Assembly: GCA_021397835.1 (NCBI GenBank)
Contig: JAJFZO010000896.1
Location: 3,822,501 to 3,886,500 of the forward strand
Direction: 5' to 3'
Length of the DNA stretch: 64,000 bases
Origin: Moringa oleifera
Lineage: Eukaryota; Streptophyta; Magnoliopsida; Brassicales; Moringaceae
Positions 13,401 through 26,753 of the stretch are shown here, one piece after another. The translations under genes and the position numbers were made by a program. Every line of letters starts with the position of its first letter. The stretch's first letter is position 1. Under the pieces are notes generated by a model. That model worked only from the letters and a program-made list of their open reading frames with translations. It was not told the origin of the DNA and searched no databases.

Positions 13401-16400
13401 TTGGCAAACAGTTGAACTTGATTCCCCCAGCACCATCACTAGAGGAACTCGGAGATGACCCTACAGCAATCATTGGCATTAGTTAATATCTGCACTAGGT
13501 TTCCCCAACGATGGCCTAGCGACAATTGCTAGAGAAAGCAAACATGAGGGAAAGCACTAAAGGTGGTTACGAAGGCCTAGCAGCAATAGGTGGCATTAGG
13601 AGAGCCCAACATTGTGAGGATGTCACTTGTGCCGACAAATGCTAGCACAACCTTGGGGGAACCCAATGACTACCAAGCTATTATTGTAGGGTAGTTGTTA
13701 TTGTAAGGTGATGCTAGTGCTAACACTAGGGAAACCTAAGGACTACCCAGCTATTGCTTTAGGGTAGTTACTAGTGTCGGTAGACGCTAGTGCTAACAAC
13801 AAGGGAGCCCAACAATGGCCCCATGACAACTAACGTGTGAAGAGCCCAACAACTACTATTGAGAAGTCATTGAAGCTGGTAAGTGACAATGCCATTACTA
13901 AGAGAGCTCAGAGATGATCGAGCAGCAATAACTATCGCTGGTAGACATATGTATTTAGTTCCCTTAGCGATGGCCCTGCGACAGTCGCTCGGGCAAGCAA
14001 ACATGAGGGCAACCACTTAAGGAGCCCAATGATGGCCTAATAATTACTACAAGGAAGTTTTTGGAGTCTATACATGCTAGTGCTAGCACTATGGAGCCCA
14101 TTAATGGCCCCATGACTATCGCTAGTGTTATGTGAGCCCTTTGACAGTCACTAGTGTTGGGTGAGCCCAATGACTATTTCTAAGCAATTACTGGCGTTGG
14201 TAGATGTGAGCTTCAGCATAGGAAGAGCTCAACAATGGCCCAACTATAGTCACTAGCACTAGTGAATATTTGTATTAGGTTCCCCCAGCGATGGCCTAAT
14301 TGCTGTCCTTTGTGCAGGTAGACATAAAGACAAGCACTAGAAGAGCCCAACAACAGCCTAGCAGCAGCAATTGGCACTAGGAAAGCCCATTGACTATTGT
14401 GGGGAAGTCATTTATGTTGGTTGATGCTTACCCTAGCTTTAGAGGAACCCAATGACTACTGAGCTGCTCCTATAAGGCAATTACTAGTGTTGGTAAATGT
14501 TAGTGCAAGTAGCAAAGGAACCTAAGGATTTCCCAACTAACATTGCAGGGCAGTTTTTGGTCTTGGTAGACTCTAGTGCTAGCATAGGTGGAGCCTAATA
14601 ATGACCTCATGATAGTCCCTATTATTAGGAAACCCCAATGACTACTACGTGTAGTCATTAACAATGGCAAATGCTAACTCCAGCACTATGGGAGCTCAAC
14701 GATGACCCAACAACAGTTGCTATTGTAACGAGACATCTCTGTCGGGTTCCTCTAAAGGTGACACAATAATAGTTGCTTGCTCATTTAGTCGCAAGAACAA
14801 GCGCTAGAAGAGCCTAACAATGGCCTAACGATAGTAGTTGGCATTGGGAGAGGCCAATGATTAGTGTGAAGAAGTCGTTGGTGCTAGCGAAGGCTCGCAC
14901 CAACATTGTGGCAACCAAATGGCTACACAACTACTACTATGAGTCTATGGCTCATGTTGGTAGACATCAATGCTGGCACTAGGGGAACCTAGGGACTTCA
15001 TAGCTATTACTGTAGGGTAGTTACTAGTCTTGGTAGATGCTATCAGCATTGAGGGAGCCTTGCGATGACTCCACGATAGTTGCTAATGTTAGTAGAGCCC
15101 AACAACTGTTGTTGGGCAATCGTTAGCACTGGTAGAGGCAAGCACCATCATTAGGGGAACTTGGCGATGACCCAATAACACTCGCTTGCATTGGCAGACA
15201 TCGATGCTAGATTCTCTTAGTGCCATCCCAATAGTAGTCATTGGCATAAGCAAACATAAGGACAAGCACTAAAGAAGACTAACAATGGCCACGTTGTAGT
15301 AGTTAGCACTGAGAAAGCCCAATGACTCTTGTGGGGTAGTCATTGGTTCTAAAAAATGCTAACACTAGCTATAGGGGGACCTAACGACTGTTTAGCTGCT
15401 GTTACAACGAAGTTGAATCTGTTGGTTAATGCGAGCGCCAATTCTAGCACTAGGGGAGCCTAATGACGACCCTTTGACCAATGATCATTGGGAAAGCCAA
15501 GCCACTGGCTTGGGCAATCTTAGACACTGGTAGATGCCAGTGCTGGCACTAGGCGAGCTTAGTAACAACCTGGTGGTAGTCATTGGAGTAGGCAGACATG
15601 AGGGCAAGCACTAGATGAGCTCAACAATGGCTGCCTAACAGTAGTAGTTAGCATTGAGAGAGATTAACAATTAGTGCAGGGAATTCACTAGTGGTAGCAG
15701 ACGCTTAACTAGCTTTGGGAAAACCCAACGACTGCCTAGCTACTACTACAAGGCAGACATTGGTGTCAGTAGACACTTTTACCAGCACCGAGGGAAATTA
15801 GCGACAACCCCCAACAGCCACTAGCATTGTAAGAGCCCAATGACTACTATTGGGCAATTGCTAGCATTGGTAGTGGCCAACACCATCACTAGGGGATCTC
15901 TGCAATGACTTGGCAACAATCCCCGTCACTGACAGAGATTTATGCTGGGTTCCCCCATTGATGGCCTAGTGGACATCACTGGCACAACCAGACATGAGGC
16001 CAAGCACTTGATGAGTCCAACGATGGCGTAACAGTAGTATTTGGGATTGATAGGGCCTAAAAACTTCTATAAAAAAATTGCTAGCGTTGGCAAACCTTAG
16101 CACCAACTTTATGGGAACCTAATAACTGCCAGCTATTACTATAGGGCAATTACTGATGTTGGTAAATGCTAACACTTACACTAGGAGAACCTTGGAACTG
16201 CCGAGTTATTATGGCGGGGCTATTACTAGTGTCAGTAGACACTAGTGCTAGGATCGATGAAGCCCAATAATGTCGATACGGTAGTCGCTAGCATTGGGAG
16301 AGCCTAACGAGTGTGGTTGGCAGTTTTTGGCACTATTTAAGGCCAGTGCCAACACTAGGGGAGCTCAACAGTGACCTAGCGACAGTCGCTAGTGTTGGCA

Positions 16401-19400
16401 TACATCTCCACTAGGTTCCCCTAAAGGTGACCCAACGATAGTTATTGGCACAAATAAATGCTAAGGCAAGCAATTAAGGAGACCAAAGACGAAATAGTAA
16501 CAATAATTGAAGTTATGAAAGACCGATGCTTATTATAGGGCAATCGTTCATGTTGGTAGACATTAGCGCTAGCTTTGAGGGAACCTAACGATTGCCTAGC
16601 TATTACAACGGGGAAGTCACTGGGGTTATAAGATGCAAACAACAGCACTAAGGGAACATAGCAATGACCCAATGGCAGTCGTTGGCATTGGCAAGCATTT
16701 ACATTGGGTTGCCCTAATGATCCATAACTGACGATCGCTAGCATAGGTAGACGCGAAGGTAAGCACTAGAGTAGGCCAACGATGGCCTACCAACAGTAGT
16801 GGGTATTAGGAAAACCCAACGAATTGTTGCGTGGCAGTCGCTGGTGCTTGTAAACACTACTGCCAGCTTTGATGGAACCCAATGACTGCTAAGCTACGAT
16901 TGAAAGGTAGTTGCGAGTTTTGATAAATGCGAGCGCCCACATTAGAACTTAAGGACTGCTCATGTGCTGGGCAGTTGCTAGTGTCAGTAGATGCTAGTTC
17001 TAGCACTAGGGGAGCCAACAATGACCCTATCACAGTTGTTGATGTTAGAAGAGCCTAACGACTGCTATTGGGTAGTCGATGATGCTCGCACAAGCCAGCC
17101 TCTAGGGATTCTAATGACTTCCCAACTACTATTAAGGGGTAGTTACTAGTGTTAGCACACGTTAACACCAGCTTTGGGGAAACCCAACAATTGCTTGCTA
17201 TTATTGCGAGGTAATTACTCGTGTTGGTAAACACCAGCGCCTATACTAGGAGAACTTAGGAACTAGCCAACTATTAGTGTGGGGTAGTTACTAGTGTCAG
17301 TAGACACTAGTGCTAGCACTATGGAAGCCTAGTGACGTCCCCATGAAAGTTATCACCATTGGGACAGCCTAATGACTACGGTTGTGTAGTCGCTCGCATT
17401 GTTTAAGGCTAGTGCCAACACTAGGGGAGCTTTTCCATGACCTAGTGGCAATGGCTAGCACTAGCAAATATTTACATTATGCTCTGTCAACGATACCCCA
17501 ACGATAGTCGCCAACGTAAGTAGCTGCTAATGCTAGCTTTGAGGCAATCGCTACGAGAGCCCAACAACTATTGCGAGGCAATCATTAGTACTACTAGACA
17601 CTGGTGCTAGCTTTTGGGGAACCCAATGACTGCTCAGCTACTATAGCAGTGAAGTTGTTAGTGTTAGTAGATGCCAACGCTAGCATTAGGGGAATATAAT
17701 TGTTAGTGTTTGTAGACACTACCGTTAGCTTTGGGGGAACCTAATGACTATCCAGCTACTGTTGCGAGAGGCTGTTGCTAGTGTTGACGAACATGAGCAC
17801 CAGCACTAACGGAACCTAAGGATTACTTAATTATTGTTACGGGCAATTGGTAGGGTTGGTAAATGCTAGTTTTGGCATCGAGGAACCCAGCAACGCCTTA
17901 GGACAATCGCTGGCATTAAAGGAACCCAACAACTATTGCTAGGTAGTCGTTGACATAGGTAAAAGCTAGTGCGAACATTAAAAAAGCTCAGTGACGACCT
18001 TATGGCACTTATCGATACTGATACATGCAAGGACAAGCACTGAGAGAGCCCAACGACTACACGGTAAGTCACTAGTGATGTTAGACACTTGAGTCAACTT
18101 TAAGGGAACCCAACGACTGTTTAGCCACTACTGTTGGACAGTTGCTAAGGTTGGTAAACATCAGTGCTTGTACTAGAGCCTAACGACTAGTCATCTATTG
18201 CTGTGGGATAGTTGTTGGTGTTGGTAAACATAAGCATTAATGCCTAGGGAGCCCAATGATGGTCCCATGGCTATTGCTGGCGTTAGGTGAGTGTATCGAT
18301 TACAGCAAGATAGTCACTAGTGTTGGTAGTTATTAGTGCTAGCATTAGGGAAGCTTAGTAACTGCCCATGGTAGTTGCTTACGCTCGTAGACATCTTCTA
18401 TGGATTTCTCTAGTGATGGAGTTATGTAGACGCAACGGCAAGAACCAGGGGAGCCCAACAGTGGTCTAGTAGGAGTAGTTGGCATTGGAAGAGCCTAATG
18501 ACTACTATAAGGAAGTCATAACTGCTCGTAGGTGCTACTATAAACTTTAAGGGAACCCAATGACTGCCCAGCTATTATTGCAATGCAGTTGTTGGTATTG
18601 GCAAAAGCTAGCGTTAGCACCGAAGGAACCTAAGGGCTGCCTCCTACTATCATCAAGGAGTACTTTGTGTCGACATACGCTAGTGCCAGCATTGGGGAGC
18701 CCAGCTACCACCCCATGATAGTTAGTATCATTGGGAGAGCCTAATAATTGCTATTGGGTAGTCACTTATGCAACAACTGTCGATGAATTAGGAGCTCCGC
18801 CACGACCCAACAACTGTTATTGGCATTGGGAGACATCTTTGTTGGATTCCCCCAACAATGGCATAATCACAATCACTGGTGTAGGTAGAAGTGAAGGTAA
18901 GCACTAGTAGAGCCCAGCCACAACCTAATAAAAGTAATGGGCATTGGAAGAGCCTAACAATTGGTGTGGGGAAGTCACTGGCACAAGTAGATGCGAGAAC
19001 AAGCACTAGAGGAGCCTAATGATGGCTACTAATTGGCATTAGGATAGCCCAACGAATGCTACAAGGAAATCTTTGATGCTGGCAAACACTCGCGCTAGCT
19101 TTGGATGAACCCAAATGACTACCCAGCTACTGCTATGAGGCAATGGTTAGTGCGGGCAAATGTCAATCCTAGCAAGAAAGAAACCTGAGGAATGCCCAGC
19201 TATTACTGCGTAGCACTTGGTGGTGTTGGTAGATGCTAGTGCTAGCACTGGGGGAGCCAAGTGATAACTTAATAATGACAATCGTTGGCATTCAGGAGCC
19301 TACCAACTACAAGTAGGCAGTCATCGATGATTGCAGACATTCGCACTGGGTTACCTTAGCGATGGCCCTATGGCAGTCGCAGGCGCAAGTAGATGAGAGG

Positions 19401-22400
19401 ACAAGCACTAGAAGAACCCAACGATGGCCTAACTAATGCTCTCTGATAGTCACTAATGCCAATGACTACCCAACTACTAATGCGAGGTAGTCTCTATTGT
19501 TGGTTTATGTTAGTGTAAGCATTAGGGGAACAAACAAACTTCCTAACATTTGCTATAAGGTAGTTGCTTTTATCGATAGACATTAATGCTAGCAATGTGC
19601 GGGAGCCTTATGACAACTCCATGATAGTTGTTAGAGTTGGGAAAGCCAAGCGACTATTGTTGGGCGGTCACTAGCACTAGTAGGCACCATGTTTAGCACT
19701 TGGGGAGCTCAATGATGATAACCCAATGACAGTCACAAGCATTGGGAAAGCCTTACGATCACTGTTGGGTAGTTGCTTGCGCTAGCAAACATCTGCACTG
19801 GGTTCCTCTAATGATGGCCAAGCAAAAGTTGTTGGCATCGGTAGACGTAAGGGTAAGCATTAAGAGAGCCCAATGACGGCCTAGTAGTAGTAGGCATTAA
19901 GAGAGCCAATAACTGCTATGGAGAAGTTATTAGTATTAGTAGATGCTTGCGTTAGCTTTGGGGGAACCTAATGATTGCCTAACTATGGTTGTGGGACTAT
20001 TGCTCGTGGTACTAGATGCCAGCACCAGCATTAGGGGAACCTAGGGACTGCCTAGCTATTATTGTGCGGCAGTTGTTTGAGTCAATAGACACTAGTGCTA
20101 ACATCAACGAAGTCTAGCGATGACCTCATAACAGTCATTAGTGTTAGGAGGGCCAATGATTATTGTTGAGTAATCATTAAAGATGTAGATGCTAGCACTA
20201 GCATTTGAGGAGCTTAATGATAACTCAGCTTTAAAAGAATCGAAAATTTCCCAGCTCAACTACTATAGTGCAATTGTTGGTGTCGGTAGACACTAACACT
20301 AGCATTAGAGGAACCCAAGGACTACCCCATTATTGTTGCGGGGTAGTTACTAGGGTGGATAGATGCTAGACCTTGCACTGAGAGAGCCCACCAATGACCC
20401 AATTGACTATCGCAAGCATTGGGAAAGCCTAACGATTGCTATAAGTAGTTGCTAGTGTCAGTAGACGCTAGTGCTAGTAGATGCCAACCATTGTCATTGC
20501 CATAGCGATGGCCTAATGGTTATCGCTGATGTTGGTAGATGTGAAGGTAAGAATTAGAGGAGCTCAACAGTTGCTTAGCAGTAGTTGTTGGCATTGGGAA
20601 AGCCCAAGGACTGTGGCGAGGAAGTCGCACGTGTTGGTAGACTCTTATGCCAACTTTTAAGAGACATAACGACTGCCGACCTATTGCTATTGAGTAATCA
20701 CTAGAGTTGGTTGACGTCGACGTGAGCATTAAAGGAACTGAGGTACTTCCTAGCAATTACTACGATGCAGTTCCTTTTATCAGTATATGCCACTTCTAGC
20801 AATAGGGTAGTGTAGTGATGATCCCATGACAGTGCTCGTGTTAAGAGAGCCCAACGACTAGTGTTGTTAAGGGCCAGTGTTAGCACTATGGAAGCTCAAC
20901 GGAGATAACCCAATGATAGTTACAGGTGTTGGGAGAGCCCTACAACTATTGTTGCGTAGTCACTTGCATTGGCAAACATCTACACTGGGATAGCTCAGCG
21001 ACGAGCCAAAAATAGTGGCTGGCGTTGGCAAACATTTACAATGGGTTCTCCTATGGATTGCCTAGCGGACGTCAACCAACACCAGCACCTACATTAAGAA
21101 AGCCTTAGAACTGCCTAATTATTGCTGTAAAGAAATTGCTAGTGTTGATGGACACTAGTGCTAGCACCAAGGGAGCCTAGCGACGTCTCTATGATAGTTA
21201 CTGCATGAGGAGAGCCCAATGACTGCTGCTTGAGAGTACCTGGCTGTTTAATGCCAGCACAACTTTAGGGGAGCTCAATGATGACCTAGTTGCAATCGTT
21301 AGCATTGGTAGACATCTGCATTGGGTTCCTCTAGCGATGACTCAGCGATAGTTGTTATTATAAGTGGAGGAGTCCAACAATGGTGCAGTCATAGTAGTTG
21401 GCATAAAGAAGCATAAGGACTGCTCGGGGAAGTCCCTGGTGCTAACAGACATTAACGCCAGCTCAAGGGGAACGTTGATAATACCTAGTTATCACTGCAA
21501 GGCAGTTACTAGTGCTAGTAGATACTAGTGCCAGCACTAAGGGAATCCAACAATGACCTCATGATGGTTGTTGGCATTAGGAGAACTGAACAACTATTAC
21601 TAGACAGTCACTAGCACTACGGAAGCTTAGTAATGACCCAGTAGTAATCACTAACACTTGCAAACATCAGTGGCATGTTTCTCCAACTGTGGCTTAACTA
21701 GAGTAGCAAGCCCAAGTAAGCACGTGGGTAAGCAGTAGAAGAGCTTAAATGACAGCGTAGTCAGAGTAATAAGCAGAAAAAGAGTCCAACGACTGTTGCA
21801 GGGTAGTCGCTGATGCTAGCAGATGCTTGCACTCATTTTGGCGGAACCTAAGGATTACTTAATTATAGTAGTGAGGCCGTTGTTTGTGTTCGTAGATGAA
21901 ATTACCAACAAGTAGGGAACCTAGGGACTGCCCAGCTATTATTGAGGGGTAGTAGTGGCAGTAGATGCCAACACCAATAAGAGGGAAGTCTTACGACAAC
22001 CCCACGACAGTAACTGGTATTGGGAGAGCCCAACGATTGCTTTTGGTTAGTTGCTGATGCTAGCACGCATTTGCACGGGTTGCTGACGCTAGCAAGCATT
22101 TGATGAGAGGGCAAGCCTTAATGGAGCCCAACCATGACCTAGCAGCAGTTATTGACATTAGGACAGCCTAATGATTACTACGGGGAAATCATTGGTGTTG
22201 GCAAACGCTCGTGCCAATTTAAGGGGACCCAATGATTAACCAGTTATTTTTGTAGCACTGTTGCTACTGTTATTAAACACTAGTGAAGCACTAAGGGAGC
22301 CTAGCAATGACCTCATGATAGTCGTTGTTATTAGGAGAGCCTAGCAATAACTATTATGCAATCACTAATGTTAATGGATGGCAACATGAACACTACAGCA

Positions 22401-24124
22401 ACTTAATAATGACATAGTGATAGTTATTGGTGCTTACGGACATCAGCACTGGGTTCGCCTAGTGATGGCCCAATGATTGTCATTGGTGTAGGTACACATG
22501 AGGGCAAGCACTATTGGGGTCAAACGATGGCCTTGCAGTAATAGTAAGCATTGGGAGAGCCCATGTCTTCTGCACGATGTCATCAGTGCTCATAAATACT
22601 CACACTAGCTTTTGGGAAACTTAACGACTGCCCAGCCATTGTTATGAGGCAGTTATTGGTGTTCGCACACGCTTGTGGTAGCATTAGGGGGAACGCTAAA
22701 ATTGCTTAAATGTTATTGCATGGTAGTTGTTAGTGTCGATAGATGCTAGTGCTAGCACAAAAGGAAGCCAGCGATGATCCAATGATAGTGGCTTGTATAA
22801 GAAGAGCCTAACTAATGCTGTCGGGCAGTCGCTAATGCTAGTAAATGCCAGCCACTACGATTATCGCAATGATGGCCCAACGACTGTCACTGATGTTGGT
22901 GGAAGCGAGGATAAGCATTAAAGAAGCCCAATACTGGCCCAATAGCAGTTATTGGCATTGGGAGAGCCCAACAACAGTGGTGGGGAAGTTGCACGTGTTG
23001 GGAGACGCTCATGCCAGCTTTTAAGGAACTCAATGACTAACTAGCTACTGTTATTAGACTGTCACTAATGTTGGTTAACATTAACGCATGCATTAGGGGA
23101 ATTAAGGGACTTCCTAGAAATTGTTGGGAAGTAGTGGATCTTATCGATAGATGCCAGTGCTAGCAATGGGGGAGCCTAGTCATGACCCTAAGACAGTTAC
23201 TTGTGTTGGTAGGGGCAAATGTTAGCATTAGGGGAGCTCAACGGTGATGACCCAATGATAGAAATAGGCGTTGGGAGAGCCTTGCAACTGCTGCTTGGCA
23301 ATCATTTGCACTAAAAAACATCTGCACTAGGACAACTTAACAATAAGCCTGAGACGGTCATTGGGGCTAACAAATATTTACAGTGGGTTCTCCCAATGAT
23401 GGCCTAGCAAACGTTAACCAACAACAACATCTACATTTGAGAGAGCCTTGAAACTGCTCAATTATTGCTGTGAAGCAGTTGCTAGTGTGAGTGATGCTTG
23501 TGCTAGCACCGAAGGAGCCGAGCAACATCTGTATAATAGTTGCTAACATTGGAAGAGCCTATTGACTATTGCTCGAGAGTGGTTGGCACTGTTCAAGGCC
23601 AACATAGCAATAGGGAAGCTCAGCAATGACCTAGCAACAATCGCTCTCATTAGTAAATATCTACACTGGGTTCACCTAGCGATGACTAGCGACAGTCGCT
23701 ATTGTAGGTAGAGGGGTCAAACGACAATGCACTAGTAGTAGTTGGCATAAGGAGGGCACAACGATTGCTCAGGCAAGTCTGTGGTGCTGGTAGACATCAA
23801 TGCCAACACAATGGGAACCCAAGAGCTACATAGCTATCATTGCACGGCAGTTACTAGTGTTAATTGATGCTAATGCTAGCACTAAAGGAATCTAGCGATA
23901 ACTTAATGATGATCATTGGCAATGGGAGAGCTGATCGACTATTACTAGGTAGTCACTAGCACTAGGGGAGCTTAGCTATTATTGTGAGGCAGTTATTAGT
24001 GTTCGCAGACGCTAGTGCTACCACTAGGGGGGAACGTTAGGATTGCTCAACTATTGTTGCATGGTAGTGCTATCGCAAAAAGAGGCTAGTGATGATCCAA
24101 TGATGATGGCTGGGATGAAAAAAG

Positions 24125-25440
24125 CCTAACTAATGTTGTTGGGCAGTTGCTCACGTTACTAAATGCCAACCATTGTCATTACTGCACCAATGGGCCAAAG
24201 ATTATCACTAATGTTGGTGGAAGCGAGGGTAAGCATTAAAGGAGCCCAATAGTGGTCGAGCAAAAATTATTGCCATTTAAAGAGCTGAACGACTGTGGTG
24301 GGGAAGTCGCACATGTTGGCACACGCTCATACCAACTTTTGAGGAACTCAATGATTGCCTAGCTACTACTACTTGGTAGTCGTTGGTGTTGGTTAATGTC
24401 AACACATGCATTAAGGGAATTGAAAGACTTTTTAGCAATTGCTGTGAGGCAGTTGCTCTTATAGGTAGATGCTAGTGCCAGCAATAGGGGAGCTTAGTGA
24501 TGAGCCATGAAAGTTACTCGTGTTAAGAGAGCCTAACAATAGCTACTGGTAGGAGCCAATGTCAGCACTAAGGGAGCTCAACGGTGACAACCCAATGATA
24601 GATATAGGCATTGAGAGAGCCCTACAACTGCTGTTAGGCAATGACTTGCATTGGTAAACATATGCAATAGGACAAGTCAGCGACTAGCCAAAGACAGTCG
24701 TTGGTGTTAGCAGACATTCGTAATTGGTTCTCCCAATGATGGCCTAGCGAACGTCAACTAACACCAACACCTGCATCCAGAGAGCCTTAGAATTCCTCAA
24801 CACTAAAGGAGCCTAGCAACATCCCTATGATAGTTGCTAACATTGGAAGAGCCTAATAACTATTGGTCGGGAGTGGTTGGCATTGTTTAAGGCCGACACA
24901 ATACTAGAGGAGCTCAGCAATGACTTAGCAGCAATCGTTGGCATTGGCAAATATCTTCGCTGGGTTCCCCTAATGATGACCTAGTGATAGTCGCTATTGC
25001 ACGTAGAGGAGTCCAACAACGGTGCACTTATAGTAGTTGGCATAGTAAGGGCACAATGATTACTCAGAGAAGTCCCTTGAGTTGGCAGAGGTCGACGCCA
25101 ACGCAAGAGGTACCTAGCTGCTCCCTAGCTATCATTGCAGGGAAGTTATTACGGTTAATAGATGCTAGTGCCAACATAAACGAATTTAGCGACTACTTCA
25201 TGATGCTCATTGGCATTGGGAGAGTTGAACGACTACTACTTGCCAGTGACTAGCACTAGGGGAGCTTAGCTATTATTGCAAGGCAACTATTAGTGTTCCC
25301 AAACGCTGGTACTAGTAGTAAAGGGAACTCTAAGATTGCTCAACTATTATTGCATGGCAGTTGTTAGTGTCGGTAGACACTAATGCTACAATAAAAAAAG
25401 GCCAGCGATAAGCCAATCATAATGGCTGGGATTAAAAGAG
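24125..25440. repeat. Recent 1.31-kb segmental duplication, copy 1
   Basis: This stretch and the next one (25441-26753) are nearly identical, with single-base differences and a 3-4 base indel. Other 1.3-kb units differ visibly along their whole length. Both copies share private features: GGGCCAAAGATTATCACTAA, the odd CTGCATCCAGAGAGCC, and the same internal deletion at GAATTCCTCAACACTAA. One full unit was therefore duplicated recently. Confidence 0.92.
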
Positions 25441-26753
25441 CCTAACTAATGTTGTTAGGCAGTTGCTCACGTTACTACATGCCAACCATTGTCATTACTG
25501 CACCAATGGGCCAAAGATTATCACTAATGTTGGTGGAAGCGAGGGTAAGCATTAAAGGAGCCCAATAGTGGTCCAGCAAAAATTATTGCCATTTAAAGAG
25601 CCGAACGACTGTGGTGGGGAAGTCGCACATGTTGGCACACGCTCATACCAACTTTTGAGGAACTCAATGATTGCCTAGCTACTACTACTTGGTAGTCGTT
25701 GGTGTTAGTTAATGTCAACACATGCATTAAGGGAATTGAAAGACTTTTTAGCAATTGCTGTGAGGCAGTTGCTCTTATCGGTATATGCTAGTGCCAGCAA
25801 TAGGGGAGCTTAGTGATGAGCCATGAAAGTTACTCGTGTTAAGAGAGCCTAACAATATCTACTGGTAGGAGCTAATGTCAGCACTAAGGGAGCTCAACGG
25901 TGACAACCCAATGATAGATATAGGCATTGAGAGAGCCCTACAACTGCTGTTAGCCAATGACTTGCATTGGTAAACATATGCAATAGGACAAGTCAGCGAC
26001 TAGCCAAAGACAGTCGTTGGCGTTAGCAGACATTCGTAATTGGTTCTCCCAATGATGGCCTAGCGAACGTCAACTAACACCAACACCTGCATCCAGAGAG
26101 CCTTAGAATTCCTCAACACTAAGGGAGCCTAGCAACATCCCTATGATAGTTGCTAACATTGGAAAAGCCCAATAACTATTGGTCGGGAGTGGCTGGCATT
26201 GTTTAAGGCCGACACAATACTAGAGGAGCTCAGCGATGACTTAGCAGCAATCGTTGGCATTGGCAAATATCTTCGTTGGGTTCCCCTAATGATGACCTAG
26301 TGATAGTCGCTATTGCACATAGAGGAGTCCAACAACGGTGCATAGTAGTTGGCATAGTAAGGGCACAATGATTACTCATAGAAGTCCCTTGTGTTGGCAG
26401 AGGTCGACGCCAATGCAAGAGGTACCTAGTTGCTCCCTAGCTATCATTGCAGGGAAGTTATTAGGGTTAATAGATGCTAGTGCCAAAACTAAACAAATTT
26501 AGCGACGACTTCATGATGCTCATTGGCATTGGGAGAGTTGAACGACTACTACTTGCCAGTGACTAGCACTAGGGGAGCTTAGCTATTATTGCAAGGCAAC
26601 TATTAGTGTTCCCAAACGCTGGTACTAGTAGTAAAGGGAACTCTAAGATTGCTCAACTATTATTGCATGGCAGTTGCTAGTGTCGGTAGACACTAATGCT
26701 ACAATAAAAAAAGGCCAGCGATAAGCCAATCATAATGGCTGGGATTAAAAGAG
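25441..26753. repeat. Recent 1.31-kb segmental duplication, copy 2
   Basis: Second copy of the pair starting at 24125, about 1313 bases long because of the small indel near 26340 (GGTGCATAGTAG against GGTGCACTTATAGTAG). The left and right ends fall at the same place in the 1.3-kb unit (CCTAACTAATGTTGTT), as expected for unequal crossing-over in register. Confidence 0.92.

Larger units (their letters stand above)
6204..21044. repeat. Satellite family B, loose composite array (about 470-bp units)
   Basis: A long head-to-tail array of modules of about 40-75 bp. Most begin near AACGAC or AGCGATGAC and end near GGAGCCC, GGAGCTC or GGGAACCC. The usual order is: AGCTATTACTGCGGGG module; CCATGATAGTCGCTAGC; ACTGCTATTGGGCAGTC; GACATCTGCACTGGGTTCCC; CAGGTAGACATGAGGGC; TAGCAGTAGTAGTTGGC; ACTGCTACGGGGAAGTC with CCAGCTTTGGGGGAACC; then CAGCTACTATTGCGAGGC. 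The modules add up to about 470 bp, but loss or doubling of modules is common. Spacing of the GAGGGCAAGCACTAGAGGAG landmark therefore varies from about 330 to 670. Variation is mainly C/T and G/A. I see no gene, RNA gene or mobile element anywhere in this 14.8 kb. Confidence 0.93.

Noticed and set aside
6204..21044. CRISPR array
   Set aside because: Regularly spaced similar words exist, but the 'spacers' are themselves repeated and diverged modules, the repeats are not identical, and there are no cas genes.
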